Positions 40,743-49,948 of a stretch of 60,033 nt of DNA are shown in pieces. Under the pieces are notes generated by a model. The model was given only the letters and a program-made list of their open reading frames with translations. It was not told the origin of the DNA and did no database searches. Position 1 is the first letter of the stretch, and the number at the start of each line of letters is the position of its first letter. The stretch lies in the NCBI GenBank assembly GCA_002423285.1, contig DIVF01000026.1, forward strand, positions 1 to 60,033. The letters run 5' to 3'. The DNA comes from Micavibrio sp. UBA6139. Its GTDB lineage: Bacteria; Pseudomonadota; Alphaproteobacteria; Micavibrionales; Micavibrionaceae. The position numbers and the translations under genes are program-made.

Positions 40743-42441
40743 TGTTGACGCTTTGACCATGGCCGGGGGCGACCTGATGGGCGCCGAAAAAATCATTGAA
40801 CGCTTTGGCGGCATCCGCCCGATGGCCACCAAGATGAACGTGCCTGTGACAACCGTGCAGGGCTGGAAAAAACGCAATGTTATTCCGGCCAATCGCCGCG
40901 CCGAAGTTCTGGCTGCCGCCCGTACCCATAATATTGATCTATCTGGTTTGAACGGCGATGACGCCCCCGTACAGCAGGGTAATGATTTCGCCCGCAATAT
41001 GAATGCGGCCCGCGTTGAACAAAATACTAATCCGGAATCCTTAAAGCCCCACGAACAAGCCCTCGCCGCCGCCCGCGCGACTGAGGAAATGGAAGCTCGC
41101 CAACGTAACAACGTGACGCATGAGGCGATGATGAAAGAAATTGAAAAGGTCCGCACCCAGGCCGTGCGCCGCAGTGTTGTGGCGGCCTTTGCTGTTGTAT
41201 CCCTGTTCGTGGTGGGTTCCGGCCTGTTGATCGCCGTTGGAAAACAAAAGGTCGATCAGAACGCCGCGCGTCTGGCGGAACTAGAAAAAACCGTTGATAC
41301 CGCCCGCGATGTTCCTTCAGCCGGGGTGATTGAGGGCAGCCTCAATGACATTTCTAACAAATTTAATGATCTGCGTGGACGTACCGATGAATTACAGGCC
41401 AGCGTTGCAACGTTAAAGCAGCAAGCGGAATCGATGCTGAACCTTGACAGCGCATCGCTCGCTGATCGTTTGATGACGCTGGAACAAAAACTGCAAGCCT
41501 TGACCGGTGGCAATACTGACTTATCGCTGGTGTTGCAGCGTGTGCAGGACATGCAAGCCTCTCTGCAGGGTCAGGAAAAAATGCAGGCCGCCATGGGCGA
41601 TCTGCAAGGTCTGATCGGTGGGTTGCAGGGCCGTATGGATAATATGGACACGGCCTTGGCCGAAGAACAACAATCCGATAGCGCGCTGGGTCAGGCATTA
41701 GAGGGCGTATCGCCACAGGAATTAAAGGCCGCCGCAATGCTGATCGGCTTGTCACAATTCCGCGATTCCATGAACCGCAGCGGCCCCTTTGCCGATGATC
41801 TGGCGTTGCTGCAAACGATGCTGGGGGAAAAAGATCCTGAGCTGAGCGCGGAAATTTCACGTCTGGCCCCTTATGCTGAAAAAGGTGTCTTGTCGCCAAA
41901 GGGCCTGTCGAATGAATTAAAGGGTCTCGCCGGGGATATTGTTGTGTCCTCTATATCGGGTGAAGATTTATCGATTCAGGATAAAGCCCTGACCCGTTTC
42001 CATGATGTTTTGAAAATCCAAAAAAATGGCCAGCCCATTTCGGGGAACGATACGCAAGCCGCCGTGGCGCGTGCGCAATTGTTGCTGGATTCCGGTGATG
42101 TTGATGGGGCGCTGGTTGAGCTCCAAACTTTGAAAGGTCCTGCGCGTGAAACTGCACAACCGATCATTGATCAAGCGCAAATCACCGCCATGGCGCAAAA
42201 TGTTCAAAATATGCTGACCAATACGGTGATGACCCGGATTAAGCTGGGCGGTTCCGGTTCAGCACCCTTGGCGGTGCGTGCTTCGAACCCGGCCAATTTG
42301 ATGGGACCGTATTTGGCGCCAAAGACGGACCCGATTACACCGGCGCCGGATACGGAAACGCCAGCTGTCGAAACACCTGTTGCACCGCTGGATGACGCGC
42401 CTTTACTGACGCCAACGCAAACACCACCTGTTGCGGAATAG
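40714..42441 (+). CDS. Mic60/mitofilin-like membrane protein with N-terminal HTH domain
   Basis: 575 residues. Residues 23-66 (EKIIERFGGIRPMATKMNVPVTTVQGWKKRNVIPANRRAEVL) form a helix-turn-helix of phage-repressor type. A polar linker leads to one membrane segment at about 150-172 (SVVAAFAVVSLFVVGSGLLIAVG). A long coiled coil follows (about 175-330, KVDQNAARLAELEKTVDTARDV; LRGRTDELQASVATLKQQAE), then a helical domain with IGLSQFRDSMNRSGPFADDLALLQTM, typical of the COG4223/Mic60-like proteins. The C-terminus is Pro/Thr-rich. The position between hemD and hemY is the usual one for alphaproteobacterial Mic60-like genes. Mic60 shapes intracytoplasmic or cristae-like membranes; the HTH is the odd part. 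Confidence 0.85.
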   Translation: MTTNSNPPHDVDALTMAGGDLMGAEKIIERFGGIRPMATKMNVPVTTVQGWKKRNVIPANRRAEVLAAARTHNIDLSGLNGDDAPVQQGNDFARNMNAARVEQNTNPESLKPHEQALAAARATEEMEARQRNNVTHEAMMKEIEKVRTQAVRRSVVAAFAVVSLFVVGSGLLIAVGKQKVDQNAARLAELEKTVDTARDVPSAGVIEGSLNDISNKFNDLRGRTDELQASVATLKQQAESMLNLDSASLADRLMTLEQKLQALTGGNTDLSLVLQRVQDMQASLQGQEKMQAAMGDLQGLIGGLQGRMDNMDTALAEEQQSDSALGQALEGVSPQELKAAAMLIGLSQFRDSMNRSGPFADDLALLQTMLGEKDPELSAEISRLAPYAEKGVLSPKGLSNELKGLAGDIVVSSISGEDLSIQDKALTRFHDVLKIQKNGQPISGNDTQAAVARAQLLLDSGDVDGALVELQTLKGPARETAQPIIDQAQITAMAQNVQNMLTNTVMTRIKLGGSGSAPLAVRASNPANLMGPYLAPKTDPITPAPDTETPAVETPVAPLDDAPLLTPTQTPPVAE

Positions 42442-42450
42442 AAAGGGACG

Positions 42451-43836
42451 ATGATTATGGTCCGGGTTTTTCTGTTCACGGTACAAATTATCCTGCTGAT
42501 TGCGGCGGGATACTGGATTTTTAATCACCCGGGCAGCGTTTCTATTCATTGGCTTGGCTATGATATTGAGGCGCATATCGGTGTGGCCTTTGTCGCGCTG
42601 GTCACAATCGTTTTCACACTGTTGTTTTTATATAAGGTGATTGGCTGGGTTGCTGCTCTGCCGCGCCGTTTGATGGGTTTGCGCGGGCGCAAACGCCGTG
42701 GCCGTGGTTTCCAGTCTTTGACGATTGGTTTATCGGCTGTGGCGGCGGGGGATTCCCGTCTGGCGTCTTATCATGCTTACCGCATGCGCCAGTTCCTGCC
42801 AGATGAAAAAGGCCTGCCGTGGCTGCTCGAAGCCCAGGCCGCCAAGCTGCGTGGTGAAGACGGCGAAGCCAAAATGTTCTTTGAAAAACTGCTGAAGGAT
42901 AAAGATACCGCATTCATGGGCGTGCGCGGTTTATTGACGGCGGCGATTGATTCAGCTGATGTGGATTCCGCGCTGGAACTGGCGCGTCAGGCGTTGGTCA
43001 TGCATCCGGCGCAGTCTTGGATCATCCGTACTGTTTTTGGCCTTGAGGTACAAAAACGTGAATGGGCGGCTGCCCTTACCACCTTGAAAAAAGGGGAACG
43101 CGCCAAGGCATGGACCCCGGAAGAAATCAAAAGCAACCGCGTGGCCATTCTGTTGCAACAGGGTGAAGAATTACATCGCGGTGGTTATCAGGGCGAAGCC
43201 ACCCGCAAATATAAAGATGCGCACCGTCTGGACCCATCCTTCACCCCGGCAGCCCTTGCGCTGGCACAGGATTATTTCAGCCATCAAAAACGCCGTGCTG
43301 CTGTGGCCGTTATCGAACGCAGCTGGAAAGAAAAACCGCATCCTGATCTGGTGCCTGTGTGGGAATCTTTATCCCCGCATAACAAACCGAACGATGTCAC
43401 CGCTCATCTGCGCTGGTTCGAACGTCTGGTCGCGCTGACCCCCGGTTCTGCGGAAAGCCAGATTGCAGCCGCCCGCGCCGCCATTCATGACGGCATGTGG
43501 GGTGAGGCTTGGCAATATCTGACGGCGGCAGAAAAAATCCGCCCCGATGCGCGGCTTTACCGCATGTGGGCGCAGATGGAAGAAAAAACCGATCACAGTG
43601 AATCCGCCAAACGCTATTGGGAAAAGGCCGCCGATGCCGCCCCCGATCAGGTGTGGTGGTGCAATGAAACGGGCCGCATTTATGAACGCTGGATGCCGAT
43701 TGCTGATCCGCACGGGGCCTTTAATACAATCATCTGGGGCTATCCCCATGCCCGTGATGCTGCGGTGCAGACCCGTCTGGCCGGGGCCAATGACATCGTT
43801 ATTGAGCCTGTTTTGTCAATCGCCTCAAAGATTTAA
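42451..43836 (+). CDS. hemY: HemY-like protein (heme operon, TPR)
   Basis: 461 residues. Two membrane segments at the N-terminus (FLFTVQIILLIAAGYWIF and VAFVALVTIVFTLLFLYKVIGWV) are followed by a basic stretch LRGRKRRGRGFQSLTIGLSAVAAGD, the HemY_N hallmark. TPR-like helical repeats follow to the end (DADSALELARQALVMHPAQSW-type units; EAWQYLTAAEKIRPDARLYRMWAQMEEKT). This is the gammaproteobacterial-type HemY of the heme operon, not the protoporphyrinogen oxidase of the same name. An AAAGGG site precedes two close ATGs. Fourth gene of the hem operon. Confidence 0.9.
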   Translation: MIMVRVFLFTVQIILLIAAGYWIFNHPGSVSIHWLGYDIEAHIGVAFVALVTIVFTLLFLYKVIGWVAALPRRLMGLRGRKRRGRGFQSLTIGLSAVAAGDSRLASYHAYRMRQFLPDEKGLPWLLEAQAAKLRGEDGEAKMFFEKLLKDKDTAFMGVRGLLTAAIDSADVDSALELARQALVMHPAQSWIIRTVFGLEVQKREWAAALTTLKKGERAKAWTPEEIKSNRVAILLQQGEELHRGGYQGEATRKYKDAHRLDPSFTPAALALAQDYFSHQKRRAAVAVIERSWKEKPHPDLVPVWESLSPHNKPNDVTAHLRWFERLVALTPGSAESQIAAARAAIHDGMWGEAWQYLTAAEKIRPDARLYRMWAQMEEKTDHSESAKRYWEKAADAAPDQVWWCNETGRIYERWMPIADPHGAFNTIIWGYPHARDAAVQTRLAGANDIVIEPVLSIASKI

Positions 43837-43945
43837 CCCTGCTGTGGGCAGTGGATCTTGGCATGTGGCTTTTTCCTTGCCATCGCCCCGGTAATTCGCG
43901 CATCTTTATCATAATCAAAACAATAAAATGAATGAGGAACTGGGA

Positions 43946-46051
43946 ATGACCACCGTGCAAAATTTGCAATCAAATCCGCTCGTCAATCCGCCAAAGCTGC
44001 CGCATGGCGCTCCGGCTTTTGATCTGATTAAAACCGAACATTTTGTGCCTGCGATTGATTATGCGCTGGGCCTGGCGGTTGCGGAAATGGACGCGATTAA
44101 AAATAATCCCGATGCCCCGACCTTCGCCAACACGATTGAAGCACTGGAATTCGCAGGCGGTGAATTGTCCCGTATCAGCGGCATCTATCACACCTTCACC
44201 AATTCCAATAACAGCGATGAGCTGCGTGCCACCGAAGATGGCGTGGCCGAAAAGATGGAAAAATACTCCAGTGATATTTATCTGGATGATGTGTTGTTCG
44301 CCCGCGTTGATGCAGTGTATCAGGCGCGTTCCAAACTGAAGCTGGATGCCGAACAAAAGGCACTGTTGGAAAAAACCCATAAAGGGTTCGTGCGCAGCGG
44401 CGCGCTTTTGTCGCCGCAGGATAAACAACGCTTCCGCGAAATCGGCGAACGTCTGGCCGCGCTCGGGGTGCAATACAGCACCAACGATGTGAAATCGACA
44501 GAATCCTATAAACAGATTATCCATGATGAAGCTGTTCTGGACGGCGTTCCAGAACGCGCGAAGAATGCTTATAAAAAGGCCGCTGAAGATTTGGGGCTGA
44601 CCGGAAAGTGGCTGATCCAGTTGGAACCGCACCCATCTGATATTCTAACCCACGCCACCAACCGTGATCTGCGCCGTGATATTACCAATGCGCTGTGGAA
44701 TGTTGGCTCACAACCGGGCAAATACGATAACCGCCCGCTCATTCTTGAGATGGTAGCCTTGCGTCATGAGGCCGCGCAGTTGATGGGTTACCCGACCCAT
44801 GCCGAATATGTTCTGGCCGACCGCATGGCCGGAAACCAGAAAACCGTTGAGGGCTTTTTGCAGAAAAATCTGGCCGCTTATAAACCCGCCGCCGAAGAAT
44901 TTCTGGATAAGGTCAAAGCCTATGCCTTGCAAAAGGACGGACTCACCGATTTCCAAAAATGGGACATGCCTTATTATTCCCGCATGCTGAAGGAAGAAAC
45001 CTACAGCATCAGCATGGAATCTGTGCGGCCCTATTTTGAATTGAACCGTGTTTTGGACGGCTTGCGTCAACACGCGGAAAAACTGTTCAATGTTCAATTG
45101 AAAGAGGCTGGCGATAAATATCCGGTTTATAGCCCTGATGTGACTGCTTATGAAGTGCTGGATAAAAAATCCGGTGAAACGATTGGTCTGTTCTATACCA
45201 ATTATTACGCCACGGCCGGTGTGAAGCGCGGCGGCGCCTGGATGAATGCCATGCGCGATCGCGGTGTCGTAAACGGTCAGGATCAGATCCCGATTATCAC
45301 CAATGACTGTAATTACCAGCGTCCAGTGGATGGAAAGCCTGCGTTGCTGTCCTTGGGCGATGTTGAAACCATTTACCATGAATTCGGTCACGGCCTTCAC
45401 GGTCTGTGCGCAAAGGGAAAATATCCATCCTTGAACGGCACTAATGTGAAATGGGACTGGGTAGAGTTGCCATCACAATTGCAAGAAAACTGGGTTCAGC
45501 AAAAAGAAGTCCTCGACCTCTTTGCGCGTCATATTGATACACAAGAACCCTTGCCTGATGATCTGTTCAAAAAGATGCAAGATATGCGGAATTTTGATTC
45601 CGGTTATGGCGGCTTGCGCCAAACCTATCTGGCCCTGCTGGATTTGACATGGCACACAACTGACCCGGCCAAACTAACATCTGTTGAGGACATGGAAGAT
45701 TCAGTCGGCAAAATCGCCAGCTTGATTCCACGCGGGCAGGGGACAATGTCCGGCGGTTTCGGGCATTTATTCGGCGGCGGTTATGATTCCGGTTATTACA
45801 GCTATAAATGGGCGGAAGTATTGGAAGCCGATGTTTTCGAACGCTTCTTGCAAAACGGCCTGTATGACAAGAAAACCGCAAAGGGCGTTTTGACCCAGAT
45901 TTATCAAGCGGGCGGAAAAATTGATCCGGCGCTGCTGTATAAAAAACTAATGGGCCGCGATCCTGATCCGGAAGCTTTGTTCCGCCGCGAAGGCATCGTT
46001 GTTGCTGGATCACCCCAGACACAAAACAAAAACCCGGCACCAAAACCGTAA
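43946..46051 (+). CDS. M3 family oligopeptidase (Dcp/PrlC-like)
   Basis: 701 residues from MTTVQNLQSNPL, 8 nt after AGGAA; an ATG 18 nt upstream has no ribosome site. The zinc motif HEFGHGLH has His478, Glu479 and His482, with the third ligand in the downstream WDWVELPSQLQENW. Other landmarks: FYTNYYATAGVKRGGAWMNAMR and the C-terminal SGYYSYKWAEVLEADVFERF. Cytoplasmic oligopeptidases of this family cut peptides of limited length; Dcp (dipeptidyl carboxypeptidase) is the closest by the PVYSPDVTAYEV and GTMSGGFGHLFGGGYDSGYYSY context. Repeat copy 6 follows. Confidence 0.93.
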   Translation: MTTVQNLQSNPLVNPPKLPHGAPAFDLIKTEHFVPAIDYALGLAVAEMDAIKNNPDAPTFANTIEALEFAGGELSRISGIYHTFTNSNNSDELRATEDGVAEKMEKYSSDIYLDDVLFARVDAVYQARSKLKLDAEQKALLEKTHKGFVRSGALLSPQDKQRFREIGERLAALGVQYSTNDVKSTESYKQIIHDEAVLDGVPERAKNAYKKAAEDLGLTGKWLIQLEPHPSDILTHATNRDLRRDITNALWNVGSQPGKYDNRPLILEMVALRHEAAQLMGYPTHAEYVLADRMAGNQKTVEGFLQKNLAAYKPAAEEFLDKVKAYALQKDGLTDFQKWDMPYYSRMLKEETYSISMESVRPYFELNRVLDGLRQHAEKLFNVQLKEAGDKYPVYSPDVTAYEVLDKKSGETIGLFYTNYYATAGVKRGGAWMNAMRDRGVVNGQDQIPIITNDCNYQRPVDGKPALLSLGDVETIYHEFGHGLHGLCAKGKYPSLNGTNVKWDWVELPSQLQENWVQQKEVLDLFARHIDTQEPLPDDLFKKMQDMRNFDSGYGGLRQTYLALLDLTWHTTDPAKLTSVEDMEDSVGKIASLIPRGQGTMSGGFGHLFGGGYDSGYYSYKWAEVLEADVFERFLQNGLYDKKTAKGVLTQIYQAGGKIDPALLYKKLMGRDPDPEALFRREGIVVAGSPQTQNKNPAPKP

Positions 46052-46106
46052 AAGAGAATAGGGGTGAAGGGGGGATTCCCCCCTTCAAACGACCCCTTAC
46101 TTATAT
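46050..46106 (+). repeat. Dispersed palindromic repeat, copy 6
   Basis: A 9-bp perfect stem GAAGGGGGG/CCCCCCTTC (46066-46074, 46078-46086) with loop ATT; outer arms AGAATAGGGGT and CGACCCC. It fills the gap between the convergent peptidase and rhomboid genes and touches both stop codons. Confidence 0.85.
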
Positions 46107-46916
46107 CTTCATTTTCAAAATCGGCTTGATCAGAATAAACCCGGCCAAAAATCCGCCGATATGTGCTGGCCAGGCGATGGATTCACCGCTCGGCCCACCC
46201 ATCATTCCAAATAAAACCGACACCCCGATCCACAGCGCGATAAAGGGCATCAGGCCATATTTGCCCATGGGCGCGCGCCCTTGTTGTTGCAACATGATCA
46301 TGGCGGCGGCGAACATGCCGCTGATGGCGCCGGATGCACCGATGACGGGGGTGTCACTGCCAAAGGCAACGGCGGCTTGGATGATGGCGGCAACAATGCT
46401 GGTGCCGAGCATTAAAAGTGCCATGCGTTTCCATCCCATCCACCGTTCTAACCCGGCACCGAAGGCGACCAGCATGACGGCGTTGATACCCAGATGTGAC
46501 CATCCACCATGCAAAAACGCATAAGTGATCGGTCCCCAGATTGCGCCCCCGGAAAATGACACTGCGCCCGTGTAATAGGCGGGAATAAATCCGAATTGAT
46601 CAATGATCTGATAACGCTGTGCCGGGTCTAGAAAAAACGTCATTCCGGCGTGAATGCAAACAAGAACCAACACCAGCCATTTGGTGAAGGGCGGTAAATT
46701 AATCATGGGATCTTGCGCGGTTTTGCCGGATGGATAGCCTGTTTGACCATGGCCCATCGTGACTTTGACGCGGACGCGGTTATTGCTGTTTAAGCCTGAT
46801 TCTTCACGCTTTTTACGCTCTTTGGCATCGGGTAAACGAATGACATTTGGGGCATCATTTTCATTTCCAGAACCATTTTCGCCGTCGCCGCCATTATGGC
46901 CATTGTTGCTATGCAC
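46101..46916 (-). CDS. Rhomboid family intramembrane serine protease
   Basis: 271 residues starting at GTG, supported by AAGGGG six bases upstream. A polar, disordered N-terminal 75 residues (Asn/Gly-rich) precedes six hydrophobic segments. The catalytic dyad is Ser195 in GASGAISG and His252 in AHIGGF. The HGGWSHLGINAVML motif (His136, His141, Asn145) is conserved. Rhomboids cut membrane proteins inside the bilayer; the substrate is unknown. It is divergent from the transaminase gene and convergent with the M3 peptidase. Confidence 0.95.
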   Translation of the reverse strand: MHSNNGHNGGDGENGSGNENDAPNVIRLPDAKERKKREESGLNSNNRVRVKVTMGHGQTGYPSGKTAQDPMINLPPFTKWLVLVLVCIHAGMTFFLDPAQRYQIIDQFGFIPAYYTGAVSFSGGAIWGPITYAFLHGGWSHLGINAVMLVAFGAGLERWMGWKRMALLMLGTSIVAAIIQAAVAFGSDTPVIGASGAISGMFAAAMIMLQQQGRAPMGKYGLMPFIALWIGVSVLFGMMGGPSGESIAWPAHIGGFLAGFILIKPILKMKI

Positions 46917-46982
46917 TGTCCGCCCCTTGCTGCATTTGTGTTGCTCCTATAAAACTATGCCCTCTTACACCGGAGGACAAGC

Positions 46983-48320
46983 ATGACATATAATTTCGCA
47001 ACTGCACCGAATTCGACAGAAGAATTCTGGATGCCGTTCACACCCCAACGCCTTTTCAAAGGTGCACCGCGCATGGTCGTGCGCGCCAAGGGTATGTATT
47101 ATTACGACGAACAGGGCAAGGAAATCCTCGATGGCGCTGCCGGGATGTGGTGCGTGAACGCTGGCCATGACCAGCCGCAAATTAAGGCTGCGATCACCGC
47201 ACAGCTTGAGGATCTCGATTACGCCCCGGCCTTCCAATTCGGCCACCCATCGGTTTTCCGCGCGGCATCGCGCCTGATTGCGGGCATGCCAGATGGTTTT
47301 TCCCATGTGTTCTTTAGCAACTCGGGATCAGAGGCCGTTGATACAGCCCTGAAAATCGCGCTGGCCTATCACCGCATCAAGGGCAACGGTACACGCCGTT
47401 TATTGGTGGGGCGTGAACGCGCTTATCACGGTGTGAATTTCGGCGGGATTTCTGTGGGCGGTCTGCCCTATAACCGCGTGGCCTTTGGCCAGTTGCTGCC
47501 AAATGTTGCGCATTTGCCGCACACACACGATATGAAGCGCAATGCCTTTGCGCGCGGCATGCCGGAACACGGTATGGATTATGCCGATCATTTGGAAAAA
47601 ATCGTTTACCTTCACGAGGCTGAAAATATTGCGGCCGTCATTGTTGAACCTGTTTCGGGTTCAACCGGTGTTCTGCCACCGCCAAAGGGTTACCTGAAGC
47701 GTTTGCGCGAAATCTGCGATAAATACGGCATTCTGATGATTATGGATGAAGTGATTACCGGGTTCGGTCGTTTCGGTGCGATTTCATCCAGTGAATATTT
47801 CGGTGTTGTTCCAGATATCATTACGACAGCCAAGGGTCTGACCAACGGCGTTGTCCCGATGGGTGCGACCTTCGTTCGTAAGGAAATCTATGATGCCTTT
47901 ATGACGGGGCCGGAGCAATTCATTGAATTGATGCATGGCTATACCTATTCCGGACACCCATTGGCGGCTGCGGCTGTTATCGGGACGATGGATGCGGTAC
48001 AGGACCAGAAAATCTGGGAAAACGCCGTGGCCATGGCAAAACCGTTTGAAGATGCCATGCACAGCATGCGCGACTTGCCGCATGTGGTTGATATCCGCAA
48101 CTGCGGGATTCTGGCGGGTATCCAGGTTGAAGATCACCCGGATAAGAGCGATACGGGCAAATTTGCCCGCGATGCCGCTTATGAAATGTTCCGCCGTGGT
48201 TTGATGCTGCGTTATACGGGGAATAATATCTGCATATCGCCGCCACTGACCTTCGATCAGAACCATCTGGACCGTTTGGTGACGATTTTCAGCGAAGTGA
48301 TGCGCGATTTAAAACCGTAA
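46983..48320 (+). CDS. Omega-amino acid (beta-alanine):pyruvate transaminase, class III
   Basis: 445 residues, normal length. Pyridoxal-phosphate lysine Lys284 in TTAKGLTNG; aspartate in IMDEVITGFGR; SNSGSEAVDTALKIA phosphate loop; FWMPFTPQRLFK near the N-terminus is typical of the omega-amino acid:pyruvate type (EC 2.6.1.18). It moves amino groups from beta-alanine or similar amines to pyruvate. It has its own terminator at 48341 and no co-transcribed neighbour. Closely related polyamine or GABA transaminases cannot be excluded. Confidence 0.92.
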   Translation: MTYNFATAPNSTEEFWMPFTPQRLFKGAPRMVVRAKGMYYYDEQGKEILDGAAGMWCVNAGHDQPQIKAAITAQLEDLDYAPAFQFGHPSVFRAASRLIAGMPDGFSHVFFSNSGSEAVDTALKIALAYHRIKGNGTRRLLVGRERAYHGVNFGGISVGGLPYNRVAFGQLLPNVAHLPHTHDMKRNAFARGMPEHGMDYADHLEKIVYLHEAENIAAVIVEPVSGSTGVLPPPKGYLKRLREICDKYGILMIMDEVITGFGRFGAISSSEYFGVVPDIITTAKGLTNGVVPMGATFVRKEIYDAFMTGPEQFIELMHGYTYSGHPLAAAAVIGTMDAVQDQKIWENAVAMAKPFEDAMHSMRDLPHVVDIRNCGILAGIQVEDHPDKSDTGKFARDAAYEMFRRGLMLRYTGNNICISPPLTFDQNHLDRLVTIFSEVMRDLKP

Positions 48321-48340
48321 AATCGGAAGACAAAGAATCA

Positions 48341-48378
48341 AAAGCCGGGCAGGTGAGAACACTGCCCGGCTTTTTGTT
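48341..48378 (+). terminator. Intrinsic terminator after the transaminase
   Basis: A 12-bp perfect stem AAAGCCGGGCAG/CTGCCCGGCTTT (48341-48352, 48362-48373) followed by TTG and further T residues, 20 nt after the stop codon. Confidence 0.93.
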
Positions 48379-48395
48379 GTTTCAATCAAAGGCGC

Positions 48396-48728
48396 CTATG
48401 GTGCGGCTGGTTTGATGCCGCCAATATCGCTCTGGCGTCCGGTAAATAGCAATTCATTATCCGGTGATGGGCTGTAACGCACATCCTCATCCCCTGTGGC
48501 TTGTAAGCCACCGCCGGGTGTGGCCTTGATAGCGTGGGCGGCATTGGCTTCAATGGCGATCTGCGTTAGGTCGATGCGCCCAACGCTCAATCCGTGGCCA
48601 ATCTGCGTGGCAATCACATCAAAGGCTGCTGGTGTCGTCTTCCCCATGGCAACGGCCGTCACCTGCGTGGCACTCTGTGGGATTTTGCCTTCTGCGGCTG
48701 AACCGAAATGTCTTAATGATGGGCTCAT
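48396..48728 (-). CDS. Hypothetical protein
   Basis: 110 residues. A very strong ribosome site AAGGAGAG precedes the ATG. The protein is Ala/Gly/Thr-rich with no signal or membrane segment (GKTTPAAFDVIATQIGHGLSVGRIDLTQIAIEANAAHAIKA). No family recognised. It follows the gene at 48749 on the same strand after 20 nt, so the two likely form a small operon. Confidence 0.65.
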   Translation of the reverse strand: MSPSLRHFGSAAEGKIPQSATQVTAVAMGKTTPAAFDVIATQIGHGLSVGRIDLTQIAIEANAAHAIKATPGGGLQATGDEDVRYSPSPDNELLFTGRQSDIGGIKPAAP

Positions 48729-48748
48729 GTTGTTCTCTCCTTGAAGTC

Positions 48749-49015
48749 TTATTGTTTTACGGCGACTTCAATGTAAGTCGGTGTTTGAAAACTGATCGGG
48801 TATTTGGACAATTCTTTTTGCGGCAGGTCGCGGCCAGTCAGGCCTGCCTTGACCTCGATGCGGATCTTCGTGGGATCGCTCCAGTCATACACGACGCAGT
48901 GACTTTTGAACTGTCCTTGCTGCGGGCATTTTTTGACGGCGCGTTTACCGGGATAAAGCGGTTCATCAAGACCTGCCTTATCCAGAAGCTCTTGAATATT
49001 GATCTGCATTTCCAT
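48749..49015 (-). CDS. Hypothetical protein
   Basis: 88 residues, or 86 if it starts at the second ATG (49009), which has better spacing from AAAGGA. It has two cysteines in CPQQGQFKSHC and a beta-rich C-terminal half (VVYDWSDPTKIRIEVKAG; SFQTPTYIEVAVKQ). No known motif. It is the first gene of a likely two-gene unit. Confidence 0.65.
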   Translation of the reverse strand: MEMQINIQELLDKAGLDEPLYPGKRAVKKCPQQGQFKSHCVVYDWSDPTKIRIEVKAGLTGRDLPQKELSKYPISFQTPTYIEVAVKQ

Positions 49016-49212
49016 GGTCCTTTATCCTCTTCTTATCTGGCCGTATTTCTGTGGCTTTCCGATCGTTATCGTTGTGCCGGAATGACCTGTAATTTGAATA
49101 CATAATGTCTGGAAAAGCTTAAAAATGGCTTAATATGGCTAATTGCTCCATACGGGGCTGTGAATAGTGTAAAAACTGGCGGAAACGCAGCGGTTTGGGC
49201 GGTGGACAGACT

Positions 49213-49242
49213 TTTTCATTTCCGGGGGAATGCTGTTATAAT
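49213..49242 (+). promoter_or_regulatory. Possible promoter for the gene at 49277
   Basis: A perfect -10 TATAAT (49237-49242) with a weak -35 (TTTCAT, 17 bp away). Start would be near 49249, about 28 nt before the coding start. Confidence 0.4.
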
Positions 49243-49276
49243 AAGCCTATCAATAAATTGAATGGAGATTGGTTTG

Positions 49277-49864
49277 ATGCGGATGGCGGGTTTTCGGTGT
49301 TTGGCACTGGGTGCGGTGATTGTTTTCGGTTTTGGCGGCAATGCGGCGCATGCGCAAGAGGCTAAAAAGAAAACACCTGTTGCACCGTTTGTGTCCCAAG
49401 GAAGCACCACAGGTGCTACAGCCCCCGTATTTTTAAGCAAGCCCGGTCAGGGCGGCGGGAATGTCATCAACGGTGTTTTGCCCCGTCCCGGTGCGTATGG
49501 CATGAAGAACGCGAATGTCGCGTCCTCACCAAAGAGCATGGAAAAAGCCAAGGCTGCGTATGAAGTCAACCGCGCAAAGCAAGAAGCCATCAATCAACAA
49601 ATCCGCGACAGCCGCATGCAAGCCGCCGTCGCACAGTTTGAAGCGTCCAAAGCCAAGGACACTGCCGCCGATGAGGCGCGCATGATGGCAAAACGTCAGG
49701 CCGCTGGTTTGCCGTTACAATCGAATGACCCAAGCGTTATTCCAACCAAAACCGTTCCTGTCGCACCGGCACTGGACCCTTATGCAGGTAGCAAGGTGAC
49801 CTTTGAAAATCCGAATAAAGATCCGAATGGCAAAAAGCCCACGCGCTTGTTCAACACACCGTAA
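49277..49864 (+). CDS. Secreted hypothetical protein
   Basis: 195 residues from MRMAGFRCLALGAV, 9 nt after GGAG; ATGs 15 nt upstream and 6 nt downstream are alternatives. Signal peptide residues 1-26 (cleavage after AHA). The mature protein is low in hydrophobic residues, with a long charged helix (MEKAKAAYEVNRAKQEAINQQIRDSRMQAAVAQFEASKAKD) that may be a coiled coil, and a Pro/Asn-rich C-terminus. Function unknown. It ends 14 nt before a clear terminator. Confidence 0.75.
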   Translation: MRMAGFRCLALGAVIVFGFGGNAAHAQEAKKKTPVAPFVSQGSTTGATAPVFLSKPGQGGGNVINGVLPRPGAYGMKNANVASSPKSMEKAKAAYEVNRAKQEAINQQIRDSRMQAAVAQFEASKAKDTAADEARMMAKRQAAGLPLQSNDPSVIPTKTVPVAPALDPYAGSKVTFENPNKDPNGKKPTRLFNTP

Positions 49865-49878
49865 TCATAAACACCATC

Positions 49879-49910
49879 AAACAGGTCCATGCAGATGGGC
49901 CTGTTTTTTT
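49879..49910 (+). terminator. Intrinsic terminator
   Basis: The stem AAACAGGTCC/GGGCCTGTTT (49879-49888, 49897-49906, one G-T pair) is followed by a run of T residues to 49910, 14 nt after the stop codon of the secreted hypothetical gene. Confidence 0.88.
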
Positions 49911-49948
49911 GTTTCTGCTTTTCTCTCATCATTGAAGGCCAATACCCC

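Noticed and set aside
44708..45400. A 230-codon open frame antisense to the M3 peptidase
   Set aside because: It lies wholly inside a conserved enzyme gene including its zinc motif; it is a shadow of the coding strand.
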